A stretch of 64,000 bases of DNA from positions 124,001 to 188,000 of the forward strand of contig JACJXW010000011.1 in NCBI GenBank assembly GCA_020636405.1, written 5' to 3'. Each line of letters begins with the position of its first letter. Position 1 is the first letter of the stretch. The DNA is from Lewinellaceae bacterium (GTDB lineage Bacteria; Bacteroidota; Bacteroidia; Chitinophagales; Saprospiraceae). A program made the translations under genes and the position numbers. This document shows positions 44,391-53,393 of this stretch, piece by piece. A model generated the notes under the pieces. The model was not told the DNA's origin, did not search any database, and worked only from the letters and a program-made list of their open reading frames with translations.

Positions 44391-45767
44391 TTGGCTAAGG
44401 TTAAGAAAATATTTGCCTGTACGAGTTGTGGCGCCACCTCGCCCAAGTGGATGGGGAAGTGCCCGCACTGTGGGGAATGGAATACTTACATCGAGGAAGT
44501 CATCGCCAAGGAGACCACCCAGGAAGCTAAACATCAGGCCTGGAAGAGTGACACTTCCAGGGGGGAGGCCCGGCCGGTAGCCCTTCCTGAAATACAGGCT
44601 GGCAATACCCGGCGCCTGGCCACTCCCGACGGAGAGCTCAACCGCGTTCTGGGAGGGGGTATCGTACCCGGCAGCCTGGTATTGATCGGTGGACAGCCGG
44701 GTATAGGCAAATCGACCCTTTTGTTACAGCTGGCCCTTTATTTACCAGCCACTGTCCTTTACGTTTCCGGAGAGGAAAGTGACGAACAGATCAAGATGCG
44801 AAGCGACCGTATCGGCGGCAATCCGGAGCGGTGTTTCATTCTTGCAGAAACCAATACGAACAAGATCCTCAAGCACGCGCAGCAGCTTCAGCCCAACCTG
44901 GTAATAATAGATTCTATACAAACCCTTTCCAGCCCGCATATCGAGTCGATGCCGGGCAGTGTTTCCCAGGTCAGGGAATGTGCGGGAGAATTGCAGCGGT
45001 TTGCTAAAGAAAGCAATATTCCCGTTTTCATTATTGGCCACATTACCAAGGACGGTTCTATCGCCGGCCCCAAATTACTGGAGCACATTGTTGATGCTGT
45101 TCTACAGTTTGAAGGAGACCGCAACTACACTTATCGCATCCTGCGGACGATAAAGAACCGTTTTGGCAGCACCGATGAACTGGGCATCTACGAAATGGAA
45201 GGCAATGGCCTGCGGGAAGTGGCCAACCCTTCGGAATTGCTCCTTTCCCAGAAAGACGAGGACCTCTCCGGAAGTGCTATCGCAGCCACGATCGAAGGAT
45301 TGCGGCCCATGCTGATCGAAACCCAGGCCCTGGTCAGCACTTCGGTGTACAGCGCACCGCAGCGTTCCGCTACCGGTTTTGACCTTCGCCGCCTGAGCAT
45401 GCTGCTGGCCGTCCTGGAAAAGCGCAACGGCCTGCCCTTCGCCACCAACGACGTCTTCCTGAACATCGCCGGTGGTATCCGGGTGGACGACCCAGCGATC
45501 GACCTTGCCATCGTCAGCGCCCTGATCTCCTCTCTGGAGGACGTAGCGATCCCCACCAACGTATGCTTCGCCGGAGAGGTGGGTTTGTCGGGGGAGATCC
45601 GTGCCGTCAACCGGGTAGAACAGCGCATTCAGGAAGCCAATAGGCTTGGCTTCCAGGAGATCTATATTTCCAAGTACAATACCAAAGGGCTGGACCCCGG
45701 AAGGTTCGATATTAAAATACGCACAGTAGGCAAGATACAGGAGCTGTACAGTGCGCTTTTTGAATGA
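44391..45767 (+). CDS. radA: DNA repair protein RadA, TTG start
   Basis: 458-residue RecA-like branch-migration helicase acting in recombination. An N-terminal C4 zinc finger (CTSCG at 10-14, CPHCGEW at 24-30) is followed by Walker A GGQPGIGKST near residue 99, the RadA-specific KNRFG motif near 255 and a C-terminal Lon-protease-like domain. No ATG exists upstream before sequence similarity ends; MAKVKKIF aligned to the family start is encoded by TTG at 44391, so I take this as start. A TATATTTG -7-like element at 44174-44181 could give a long leader. Likely monocistronic. Confidence 0.96.
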   Translation: MAKVKKIFACTSCGATSPKWMGKCPHCGEWNTYIEEVIAKETTQEAKHQAWKSDTSRGEARPVALPEIQAGNTRRLATPDGELNRVLGGGIVPGSLVLIGGQPGIGKSTLLLQLALYLPATVLYVSGEESDEQIKMRSDRIGGNPERCFILAETNTNKILKHAQQLQPNLVIIDSIQTLSSPHIESMPGSVSQVRECAGELQRFAKESNIPVFIIGHITKDGSIAGPKLLEHIVDAVLQFEGDRNYTYRILRTIKNRFGSTDELGIYEMEGNGLREVANPSELLLSQKDEDLSGSAIAATIEGLRPMLIETQALVSTSVYSAPQRSATGFDLRRLSMLLAVLEKRNGLPFATNDVFLNIAGGIRVDDPAIDLAIVSALISSLEDVAIPTNVCFAGEVGLSGEIRAVNRVEQRIQEANRLGFQEIYISKYNTKGLDPGRFDIKIRTVGKIQELYSALFE

Positions 45768-45787
45768 GCCGGCCGGGTTGCTCCTCC

Positions 45788-48706
45788 TTATCCGGCCACC
45801 AGCTTTTCCGGGGCTGCCTCCGGCTTTCTCCGCTTTTGCTGTTCGTTTCCACTTCTTCGGCGGCGCAACCACAGGAATAATAGCCCGGCCAGCAAGAATA
45901 TGCCGGCGCCGCCCCATCCGAGCTTTACCCATAGTGGCTGGTACACCGGGCGCATATTGCCGATGGGCGTAACCGCTGCCCAGTAAGCAGGGTGGGCATG
46001 GAATCGGTCGTGTTCCTCGATCTGCTCCAGCTTGGCCTGGCGCAAGGCCTGTGACTTGTCGTAACCCTGTTTCAGAAAACGGTAGTAAGCCTCCATCAAC
46101 TGGCTGTTGGCTTGGTCATTGACGCTCCATAGGGTGGTGGCTACGCTGTTGGCCCCGGCATATAAAAAACCACGGGCCAGGCTAATGATGCCCTCGCCGT
46201 TGTAAAGGGCCCCTACCGAGGTCTCGCAGGCGCTAAGCACCACCATTTCCGCCTGCAGTGGCAGTAAGTAGACATCTTTTACAAACAAGGAATCATACCC
46301 TCCATCGCCGTTGGAGAAAACAATAAAGGAAAAGTCACCAGCTTCTGTATTGGCCTGGGCGTGGGAGGAAAAGTGCAGGATTCCGGAGCGGTTGGCCGCC
46401 TCTTGTAAGTGGGCCACCGTGGCCTCATTATGCGTAAACAATTCGCCTCCGATCTGATGGTGGATGGCTTCGAGCAGGCTGATGTTGTGCTCCAGCCGGC
46501 CGTGTCCGCCGCTGCCATCGAAAGCAGGCGCAAATCCGACGAAGTGGTGGTTGCCGCCCGGCCGTTCGCGCAGTGCAGCCTGAAGGGTTGCTGAATAGCC
46601 GTAGCTGATATCATGACGACGGATCAGGTACGGATATTGCTTGAAGTTGCATCCTTCCGCCGGTTCAGTGAGCAGGGCATCGAACGGAAGCAGGGCGAGT
46701 ATGCCGCTGGGAATGATCGTCAGGCGTTCGGGCAGCCCCAGGCTCTCCAGCGGGCGGACCAGTTTGTCGTACAGCTTGTACCCATAATCACTGTAGGAGG
46801 CACACAGCCGGCCTTTGTCATAATCAGGAAACTGAAAGTGAGCAATATCGTGATGCAGCCCTACCACCCATTCTTCGAGAGGGAAGTCCCGGTCCAGGGT
46901 GAGCGCTTCAAAGCGGTTGGGGGTAATGACAAAAACATAGGCCTGCTCCGACCCGACGAAGTATTCAATGAAGGCCTCTCCATTGCTCAATAGCCGTTGT
47001 TGAATATCGGTGGAGGAGAGGGTACGCACATCGTATTTGAGCCGGTAGTAATCGGGATAGCTCCGTTCGGCTCCTTCCACCCAGCCGTCGTAGCGCTGCC
47101 GTGCTTCCAGCAGGCGGGACTCCAGTGTCCGAATTACCGAATCGGCCTTTTCCTGGCCGCGCGCCTGGAAGAGCTCTTCCTCCAGCTCCGCCAGTTCTTC
47201 CTGAATTTGCTTTTCCTGGCCGAGGGCGCTGTCGGGGATGCCCGCCAGTGACTCCGCCCTGGATTTATAGAATGCCTCCAGCAACAGGATGCTTTTGGTG
47301 CGTTCGGCAAAAGAGAGGGCTTCTTCCTTATAGCGAGGCTCTCCGCTTATCCGAAAGAGTTCCAATGCCTGGCCAATGGCCTTGGCGCTACGCTCCCGCG
47401 CTTCTTCTACATTGAACAATTTGGACGATTCGTACCGGTAGGTATTTCGGAGCTGTCGTTCTACTTCCAGGATCAGGCCGTAGCATTCCAGGCCGGTTTC
47501 CAGTTTTTCCGGCCCTCCTTCTGCATCGTACCACTGCCGGAGCGCGTGGGCCTTTCCATTCAGGGCCTCTACGATGGTATTTTCTGCGCGAAGCCATTTC
47601 TTTTCCGGATTTTGGCTCCAGTCGTCACCTTTATACTCTCCCACCACAATAGCGAGGGCCTTCTGATAGCGCTCCAGTGCGGCGGGGTAGCGGCCCTGTT
47701 CGGACAGGAGTTCTCCCCAGGCACAATAGATCTTTCCCAGTTCGCGGCTGTACAAGTTGGCGTTACCGCCATCGAGGTATCCTTGCTCCGCCAGCCGGAA
47801 ATGGGCAATGGCGTCTTCCGGCTGTTGTAGTTCGCCGTAGATCCCGCCGAGATACATATCGATGATCGGTATCTTCAATGCGGCCCTGCCGAAGCCGTCT
47901 ATAGTAATGGCATTTTCCATGGCATCTCTTGCCGCTTTGGCTTCCACCAGGGCCTCCCGATACCGTTTATCTTCGAGATAAGCCTTGGCCAGGCTGGAAA
48001 GCAAAAGGCCGCGGTTGAAAAAGCTGATACCTGGAATGCTGAGGCCTTCCCGGCACACCTCGATGGTATTGCCCCTTTGCCCGGCAGACATGTAGGCCAG
48101 CGACAGGTCGCTGAGCAGGGCTGCCCGGCTGTTGTTGCCCGGCGAAAAGGGGAACGCCTCCAGCGCCTGCTGGAGAAATACAATAGCCGCGTCGTAATCG
48201 CCCAGGCGGGTATTTAGATTGCCCAGGGGCAGGAAGACGTGGTTGGCAATATCGGTTTGGTCTCCGACTTCTTTTTCTCTGAAGATGGCGGCCGCTTTTT
48301 CGTAATTCACCCGTGCCTGTTCGAAGTCCCGGAGGTAATGGTTATAAATGAAGCCCATGAGGACATAAGACCAGCCCATAGCATTCCACTCGCTGCCCTG
48401 GCTGGGTGTGCGCCAGGCTTCATCGCTCACACTGCGCAGGAGCAGCGCAATGGCGTCAGAAGGGTTGCCTGCCTGGGTCAGGACTGCCCTGCCTACCAGT
48501 TTGTGAGCATTGATCCAGCCCTCCAGGCTATCCTGCTGGCAATGGGCATCAGCGCACAGGGCGAGGTAGTGGCCGACGCTGTCCGGTTGATAGGGGCTGC
48601 AAAAGGACAGGGCCTTTTCGAAGAAAGCCTCCGCGGCCCCGGTTTGTGCCAGCCCGGAAAAGCTGGTACTTAACAAGAAGATCAGAGACAGGAAATTGGG
48701 TTTCAT
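45788..48706 (-). CDS. TPR-CHAT (caspase-like) protein with signal peptide and C-terminal membrane anchor
   Basis: 972 aa. A signal peptide (MKPNFLSLIFLLSTSFSGLA) is followed by about 450 residues of TPR-like helix pairs, a coiled-coil linker (about 510-560) and a CHAT domain from about 600 to 900. The catalytic dyad of caspase-like CHAT proteases is intact: His in GILHFSSHAQA (about 782) and Cys in VVLSACETSVG (about 827). Near the C-terminus a hydrophobic helix (WGGAGIFLLAGLLFLWL) is followed by RRRR, placing the tail in the cytoplasm and the TPR-CHAT body in the periplasm. CHAT proteases cleave partners after activation, in several known cases as defence or cell-death effectors. The DUF11-type gene upstream has the same topology and is probably in the same operon. 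Confidence 0.9.
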   Translation of the reverse strand: MKPNFLSLIFLLSTSFSGLAQTGAAEAFFEKALSFCSPYQPDSVGHYLALCADAHCQQDSLEGWINAHKLVGRAVLTQAGNPSDAIALLLRSVSDEAWRTPSQGSEWNAMGWSYVLMGFIYNHYLRDFEQARVNYEKAAAIFREKEVGDQTDIANHVFLPLGNLNTRLGDYDAAIVFLQQALEAFPFSPGNNSRAALLSDLSLAYMSAGQRGNTIEVCREGLSIPGISFFNRGLLLSSLAKAYLEDKRYREALVEAKAARDAMENAITIDGFGRAALKIPIIDMYLGGIYGELQQPEDAIAHFRLAEQGYLDGGNANLYSRELGKIYCAWGELLSEQGRYPAALERYQKALAIVVGEYKGDDWSQNPEKKWLRAENTIVEALNGKAHALRQWYDAEGGPEKLETGLECYGLILEVERQLRNTYRYESSKLFNVEEARERSAKAIGQALELFRISGEPRYKEEALSFAERTKSILLLEAFYKSRAESLAGIPDSALGQEKQIQEELAELEEELFQARGQEKADSVIRTLESRLLEARQRYDGWVEGAERSYPDYYRLKYDVRTLSSTDIQQRLLSNGEAFIEYFVGSEQAYVFVITPNRFEALTLDRDFPLEEWVVGLHHDIAHFQFPDYDKGRLCASYSDYGYKLYDKLVRPLESLGLPERLTIIPSGILALLPFDALLTEPAEGCNFKQYPYLIRRHDISYGYSATLQAALRERPGGNHHFVGFAPAFDGSGGHGRLEHNISLLEAIHHQIGGELFTHNEATVAHLQEAANRSGILHFSSHAQANTEAGDFSFIVFSNGDGGYDSLFVKDVYLLPLQAEMVVLSACETSVGALYNGEGIISLARGFLYAGANSVATTLWSVNDQANSQLMEAYYRFLKQGYDKSQALRQAKLEQIEEHDRFHAHPAYWAAVTPIGNMRPVYQPLWVKLGWGGAGIFLLAGLLFLWLRRRRSGNEQQKRRKPEAAPEKLVAG

Positions 48707-48884
48707 ATGGTTTAATTTAGGGGTTACGCCTCAGCGGTTGTGCGGCAGGGATCCTGGATATCGGAAAACTCAATCCAACAGGCGGCCCCATACCGGTTCC
48801 GCTTCACGAGGGTAGCCTTCAAGGGGAATGGGTTGCCGAAGGGGCCTAAAAGCGGCGCTCTTCGGCAGCCCGGTAAATATCTGC

Positions 48885-50582
48885 CTACTGGCTTCCGCCG
48901 AACAGCCGTCGCCTTATGGCAGCAACGATAATCAGGATAAGCAGGATAATGGCCAGCAAGAGCAGCAACCACCAGGGGAGGGGCATGTCGTCGCCGCCAC
49001 CGCCGTCGGCAGCCGAAACGCAGCTTTCGCATTTCAGGATGTCGGCGGCAACGCTGCTTTCCGCGGACACCGGTTTCACCGGAACAGTACATACCGGGGA
49101 CTGTCCGTCGAACTCGATACAGGCCTGCAGGTAGGGAATGGAATCCACTTTGGCGTCGGTAGGGTTGACCAGTACCGTAAACTGGAACTCTCCATAGGTC
49201 AGTGGGTTGCCCGGCCCGAATTCAGCTTCGGGGAAGAGCTGGAAACCGGCCAGGTTCCAGCGCACCGTATTGGTGGCGGGGTCCCGTTGGGGTAGGATAG
49301 GGGCGCCCGGTTGAGGATAGATGGACAACAGCGTATCGGGAATGCTCAAGATGTCAAACGCTGGAGGGAACGCCACGGAAACGGCGATATTATTGGTCGG
49401 TGCGGTCCCTTCATTGGAGAAATGGACCGTACAGAACAGTTTATAGGCGCCGTCGGAATCTACCGGGCACTCACAGATCTCTGCTTTGATGTAGTTGGGG
49501 TCATGAGAACGGGTGATTTCGCCTTCGAAAGTGGATACGTCAGCAACCAACCGCCCGGCAGGTTGGTTGTTGGCCAGAAGGCTATCCAGCAGTTCCACTA
49601 CGGACAGGTTTTCGATCAGCGCCGAATCCTGAGCGTTGAGGAAGCCGCCAGGGCCGCTGGTTTGGTTGGCGGTAACCACGGTGGTGAAACGCAGGGCTCC
49701 TTTCTCCTTTTCGGGCGCTTTGTCGAACAGGTTCTCATCGACGTCGAACTGCACGAAAAAGTGCCGTTCTTCCTGGCTGTTCAGGTCGCCGAAAGAAGAG
49801 CGGAACACTTTGGCGTGGCGCCCTTTGAGATTCGTCGGGAACAACTGGGGGGAGACTTCACTCAGGAAAAAATCGGGCTCCAGGGGAGCGAGGTCGAGCG
49901 TTTTGGTAAAAGCGGCGGGTATGGGGTTGTCTCCCTCATCTTTGAGGACTTCATAGCTGACTTCCCCGCGGGATTCCCCTTGCACTTTGGCCTCGATCAT
50001 GGGGTCGGAAAAGAAAAGCAGGTCACCAGCCAGGGTAAAATCATTGGGGTTTTTCAGGGAAATGATGAAAACGGCTTTGTCGCCGGCCACGAAACCACGT
50101 TGATTGCAGGAAAGCCGGATCAGCCCGTCGGTGACCACTTCCATGCGCGCGGAATCTTTCAGGCCTATATTATTGGTTCCGGAAGAACCACCGATGGCCC
50201 GGGCGGACGGTGGCAAGTCCAGGTGGTCATCGCTGTAGACACCGGTGGTGAATGCCATGACCGTAGTTGGGCGGCTGGTTCCGTCTTCTCCAATATAGAT
50301 ATGGGAAATGGTCGCGTCTTTCGATTGATTGATGAACTCTCCATCGTCGAAGACCCACAGGTATTCATAGTGTGGTGTAGGGATTTGGGCCTCCTTGGCG
50401 TCTTCTGAACGCACAACCGGAGATAATGGCGGGAGGTCTTTAATGGTGATGGTGACCCGCCCGTCGGCATCCTGAGAAAGGAAATCGATAGACTGCGCAG
50501 AGGTGAACAGTGGCAGTAGAAGAAGCAGGAATGAGCAAAAAGAGATGGACGGACTTTGGAATTTGAGCTTTGTCAGATTCAT
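48885..50582 (-). CDS. DUF11-like protein with signal peptide and C-terminal membrane anchor
   Basis: 565 aa. Signal peptide around SISFCSFLLLLLPLFTSA, an N-terminal PKD-like region (YEYLWVFDDGEF, ISHIYIGEDG), two or three beta-sandwich domains of DUF11 or conserved-repeat type (FIISLKNPNDFTLAGDLLFF, VHFSNEGTAPTNNIAVSVAF, FQFTVLVNPTDAKVDSIPYL), a low-complexity Gly/Asp linker, and the helix LPWWLLLLLAIILLILIIVA followed by IRRRLFGG. The topology copies that of the CHAT protein 178 nt downstream: both would stand in the inner membrane facing the periplasm. It could be the partner, sensor or substrate of the CHAT protein (inference). Its promoter seems to lie about 800 nt upstream, with a terminator in the leader. 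Confidence 0.85.
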   Translation of the reverse strand: MNLTKLKFQSPSISFCSFLLLLLPLFTSAQSIDFLSQDADGRVTITIKDLPPLSPVVRSEDAKEAQIPTPHYEYLWVFDDGEFINQSKDATISHIYIGEDGTSRPTTVMAFTTGVYSDDHLDLPPSARAIGGSSGTNNIGLKDSARMEVVTDGLIRLSCNQRGFVAGDKAVFIISLKNPNDFTLAGDLLFFSDPMIEAKVQGESRGEVSYEVLKDEGDNPIPAAFTKTLDLAPLEPDFFLSEVSPQLFPTNLKGRHAKVFRSSFGDLNSQEERHFFVQFDVDENLFDKAPEKEKGALRFTTVVTANQTSGPGGFLNAQDSALIENLSVVELLDSLLANNQPAGRLVADVSTFEGEITRSHDPNYIKAEICECPVDSDGAYKLFCTVHFSNEGTAPTNNIAVSVAFPPAFDILSIPDTLLSIYPQPGAPILPQRDPATNTVRWNLAGFQLFPEAEFGPGNPLTYGEFQFTVLVNPTDAKVDSIPYLQACIEFDGQSPVCTVPVKPVSAESSVAADILKCESCVSAADGGGGDDMPLPWWLLLLLAIILLILIIVAAIRRRLFGGSQ

Positions 50583-50770
50583 AGTTGCTGTATTTGGGAG
50601 TTAGGCAAGCGGCCATATCATCGCTAACGGCGGCGCCCGGCCCTAAGCATTTTGCCTGAAAGCCGCAGCGCCCCGCCAACGATGTGCTAATAACAAGTGT
50701 TTGCTCGGATTAGTATGTAATATAAACGTTTTCCTGTTGGCCTTTAGGCAGATGGTGCTTCCGGTGGAGG

Positions 50771-50810
50771 AAAAAAAAACTGGGCAGCAGTTCTTCAAAC
50801 CGCTACCCAG
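50771..50810 (-). terminator. Minus-strand intrinsic terminator in the leader of the DUF11/CHAT genes
   Basis: On the minus strand CTGGGTAGC (50810-50802) pairs with GCTGCCCAG (50788-50780), with one T-G wobble, and nine T follow. It lies 189 nt before the DUF11 gene, whose transcription from the promoter at 51385 must pass it. It therefore ends either an independent RNA or an attenuated leader. Confidence 0.75.
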
Positions 50811-51378
50811 CCCGGAATAATAGCAACTATCTACTTATCTCCAATTAGATTTATGCCCACCTTTGTGGACATGCCCTTCTGAAAATAAAACACCCTAAAT
50901 CTTTATTCATTTGGCTGGGGGTTATATCGTAAAAGGGGGCTCACGCAGCACTTCCCGGAGGACGATTCGCGTCAGCCCTCCCCTTTTGAATCGGCTTCAT
51001 TTAATACCGTGGAATTAAAATCTGATTTCTAGTATGTTGTGTTTGAAACCTCCTGTTTGGGTAACTCATTTGATTTTGTGGGTTGTGCCTCCCCTCGATC
51101 CGTCATTCAATCCTTAATTGAGGCAGAGGGCAGAGGCCCTGCACACCGCATCGGCGGCAGGGCTTCCGAATTGCCCTATGAACATTATGCGTTTTATCAT
51201 AGTATGAAGAACGTCAACTATTCCAAGTAGCCGTTCTGGGAGCGAAGCCGGGCAGCGAACCATGTCGCTACCCCTTTCGCCTGAAAAAAGGACAGATAGA
51301 TATCTTTGGTGTACCGATCAGTACTTTTTGTTTATCTTAGTGTTGCCCGTCGTGTCAAACAGCGTTGTTGATTAATTA
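50771..51378 (-). ncRNA. Candidate leader or small RNA of about 600 nt
   Basis: A consensus promoter at 51385-51415 and the terminator at 50771-50810 bracket about 600 nt with no coding frame above 13 codons on this strand. A nested hairpin is present at 51128-51176 (inner arms GCCCTGC / GCAGGGC, outer GGGCA / TGCCC). A 13-codon ATG frame (MSTKVGINLIGDK) ends close before the terminator and could act as a leader peptide. Structure and arrangement suit an attenuator or a separate RNA. Confidence 0.5.
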
Positions 51379-51384
51379 CAGGTA

Positions 51385-51415
51385 CAAATTTATAGGCTAC
51401 GGGCAGCCCGGCAAA
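51385..51415 (-). promoter_or_regulatory. Consensus promoter upstream of the DUF11/CHAT leader
   Basis: On the minus strand TTTG (51415-51412) is followed after 19 nt by TAAATTTG (51392-51385), a full match to the Bacteroidota consensus. It points toward the DUF11 and CHAT genes but lies about 800 nt before the first ATG. Confidence 0.75.
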
Positions 51416-51437
51416 ACCATCTTTTTGGGCGAATTCG

Positions 51438-51462
51438 GGTTTCTAAGCCCGTATTTTTTTGA
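51438..51462 (+). terminator. Plus-strand terminator-like hairpin
   Basis: CGGGTT / AGCCCG with a 4-nt loop followed by a T-rich stretch. The word GGGTTTCTAAG of the hairpin recurs at about 51593 in a second, weaker hairpin. No plus-strand gene is evident upstream; the 51039-51230 frame is not convincing. Confidence 0.4.
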
Positions 51463-51725
51463 TGATTTATTTGCCTTCATTGAGTTTTTTAAAAAACAAA
51501 ATCGTTTAAACTATTGATAAACAGTGTGTTAAAAATAGCTTTAAAATCAAGTCCACTCCGCTTTCTTCTTCCCATTTAAATTCTTACTTTGGGTTTCTAA
51601 GTGCCCAAAAAAAATTCATTTTTTTTTAAAAAAGTGCAACTTTAACACTTGAACGGTTTGATAAAGGTGGAAAACGGCGCTTTTGAGTTAGGAAACGGCT
51701 ATGGAGGCAGGGGGACAGGTAGATG

Positions 51726-51818
51726 TGAAGGCGGGAATGCGGGGGGTTTAGGGCATAGGTGTCCAACCTCCCCACTTCCAAACTTCCATACCCTCTCACT
51801 TCCCCGCCTTCAAGCCAA
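51726..51818. repeat. Hairpin enclosing a degenerate octamer array before the helical gene C
   Basis: TGAAGGCGGG (51726-51735) pairs with CCCGCCTTCA (51803-51812). In the loop run 8-nt units CCAACCTC, CCCACTTC, CAAACTTC, CATACCCT, CTCACTTC (51763-51802). It ends 16 nt before the ATG at 51834, so it probably lies in the mRNA leader. Confidence 0.6.
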
Positions 51819-51833
51819 AACATTCCAGGATCT

Positions 51834-53321
51834 ATGAAACACAAAGAAGACCTCTTCGAGCTTGTCCAGGCTATGTCTAAATCAGAGAAGCGGTATTTCA
51901 CGCTCGACGCGCAGAAAAGCGGCCGCCGGCCCAGCAAATATCTGGAGCTCTTTCAGTCCATTAACGAAATGGAAGAATACAACGAGCCCCGGCTGAAGAA
52001 GAAGTTTGGCCGCAACCTGCCGTACGACAAGTCTTACCTTTACGAGGCCATCCTGCGCAGCATGCGGGATTACCGGAGTTCCAAATCCAAGGCTGCCCGC
52101 ATCCGGGAGCTGTTGCTCGACGCCAAGTACCTCTACGAGCGGGGGCTTTACCTTCAATGTGAGGAGCGCCTCAAAGATGCCCGGCAGCTCGCAGAAGCGC
52201 TGGGCGACCAATTGGCTCTGCTGGAGGTCAATAAAGAAATGCGCAACGTCATATGGGACCTTAAGCGGCGGTCCTTCCGGGAAGAAGTACAAGGGCTCAT
52301 CACGGAGAAAGAATCCTTTCTGGAGGCGGTGCAGGAGGAGTTCCGATACCTGGATATCCTCTACGAACTGTTGCTGAAGAACATTAAGGGTACTCCCCGG
52401 GCCAAAGAAGCAGGCCCCGGCCCCCGGGCAGATGCGGCTTTGCTGGAAGAGCAGCCCACCCCGCAGTCGACCCACGCCCGCCGCCGTTATTTTCAGTGCG
52501 CCGCTTTGGCCTACCAGATGGAGAGCAACCCGGAAAAAGTTTTCAATTATTACGAAAGGGTGGTCGACTGGTGGGACCAGAATGAGGCTTACCGCCAGGA
52601 GGAGTTCTATCGGTATGTGGTCGACCTGGCCAACTATCTCCACGCCTGTTATACCAACCACAAATTGGAATACATGCCCCAGGTGTTGGCCAAGCTGGAA
52701 AACAGCGACCCCAAAAACTTCCACGACCAGCAGACGGTATTCCAGAATGTTTCGACCTATAAGCTCCTCTACCACATCAACCTCGGCATTGCAGAAGGCG
52801 TGGAGGCCCTGGTGGAAAACATCGAAAAAGGCATTCAGAAGTTCCAGATCAATCTGCTCAGCCAAACAGTCCTGACCTTCAATACGGCCATCTTGTTGTT
52901 TGTGGTAGAGAAGTTCGTAATCTGCCGTTACTGGCTACTCAAGATCATCAAGGGGGAAAAAGTGGATGAGCGGAAGGATATCAAGATGGGCGCCTACCTG
53001 TTGCACCTCATCGTCGTCTATGAACTGCACGACCTCGACCTGCTGGAAAGCACGTACCGTTCAACCTACCGCTACGTTCACAAAGACCTGAACGCTGCCC
53101 GCGGCAGTTTTGAGCGGGTGCTCACTTCAGCGATCAAGCGGATGCTCGACGCCCCTCCGGGGAAAGAAAGAGATACCCTGAAAAAACTGAAGGAAAAGAT
53201 CATGGACATTAAGAAGGACCCTGCGCAGCGCGTTCCGCTCGGGCTGGACGACCTGGCCTTGTTCTGGGTCAGCAGCCGCCTGGAGAACAAACCTATAGCA
53301 AGGGTGATGAAGGGCGCGTGA
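51834..53321 (+). CDS. All-helical cytoplasmic protein, family member C (unknown function)
   Basis: 495 aa from the ATG at 51834; the longer frame reads through the octamer array and is rejected. It begins KEDLFELVQAMSKSEKRYF, which parallels the N-terminal SxKEVRxLRK region of members A and B, and its C-terminal part LLESTYRSTYRYVHKDL aligns with PLESLLGSMRSYINRKEV of member A. The middle has helical pairs and a Pro/Ala-rich insert (about 200-220). No export signal. Proteins that start with a similar SKSEKRYF stretch occur in many Bacteroidota without known role. It is divergent from the DUF11/CHAT genes, so again a helical protein stands next to envelope genes. Confidence 0.85.
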   Translation: MKHKEDLFELVQAMSKSEKRYFTLDAQKSGRRPSKYLELFQSINEMEEYNEPRLKKKFGRNLPYDKSYLYEAILRSMRDYRSSKSKAARIRELLLDAKYLYERGLYLQCEERLKDARQLAEALGDQLALLEVNKEMRNVIWDLKRRSFREEVQGLITEKESFLEAVQEEFRYLDILYELLLKNIKGTPRAKEAGPGPRADAALLEEQPTPQSTHARRRYFQCAALAYQMESNPEKVFNYYERVVDWWDQNEAYRQEEFYRYVVDLANYLHACYTNHKLEYMPQVLAKLENSDPKNFHDQQTVFQNVSTYKLLYHINLGIAEGVEALVENIEKGIQKFQINLLSQTVLTFNTAILLFVVEKFVICRYWLLKIIKGEKVDERKDIKMGAYLLHLIVVYELHDLDLLESTYRSTYRYVHKDLNAARGSFERVLTSAIKRMLDAPPGKERDTLKKLKEKIMDIKKDPAQRVPLGLDDLALFWVSSRLENKPIARVMKGA

Positions 53322-53325
53322 GGGG

Positions 53326-53383
53326 AGGCGAAGTGCGAGATCGGGAAAGGGATCCTTCCGCTTTCCGGTTTCGCACTTCGCCT
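53326..53383. terminator. Bidirectional terminator between convergent genes
   Basis: AGGCGAAGTGCGA (53326-53338) pairs perfectly with 53371-53383, with an inner GGAAAG / CTTTCC stem. It fills the 72-nt gap between the helical gene C and the convergent hypothetical gene. Confidence 0.75.
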
Positions 53384-53393
53384 TTGTACTTTA

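Noticed and set aside
51039..51230. 63-codon plus-strand frame in the DUF11 leader region
   Set aside because: No recognisable domain; it overlaps the structured minus-strand leader.
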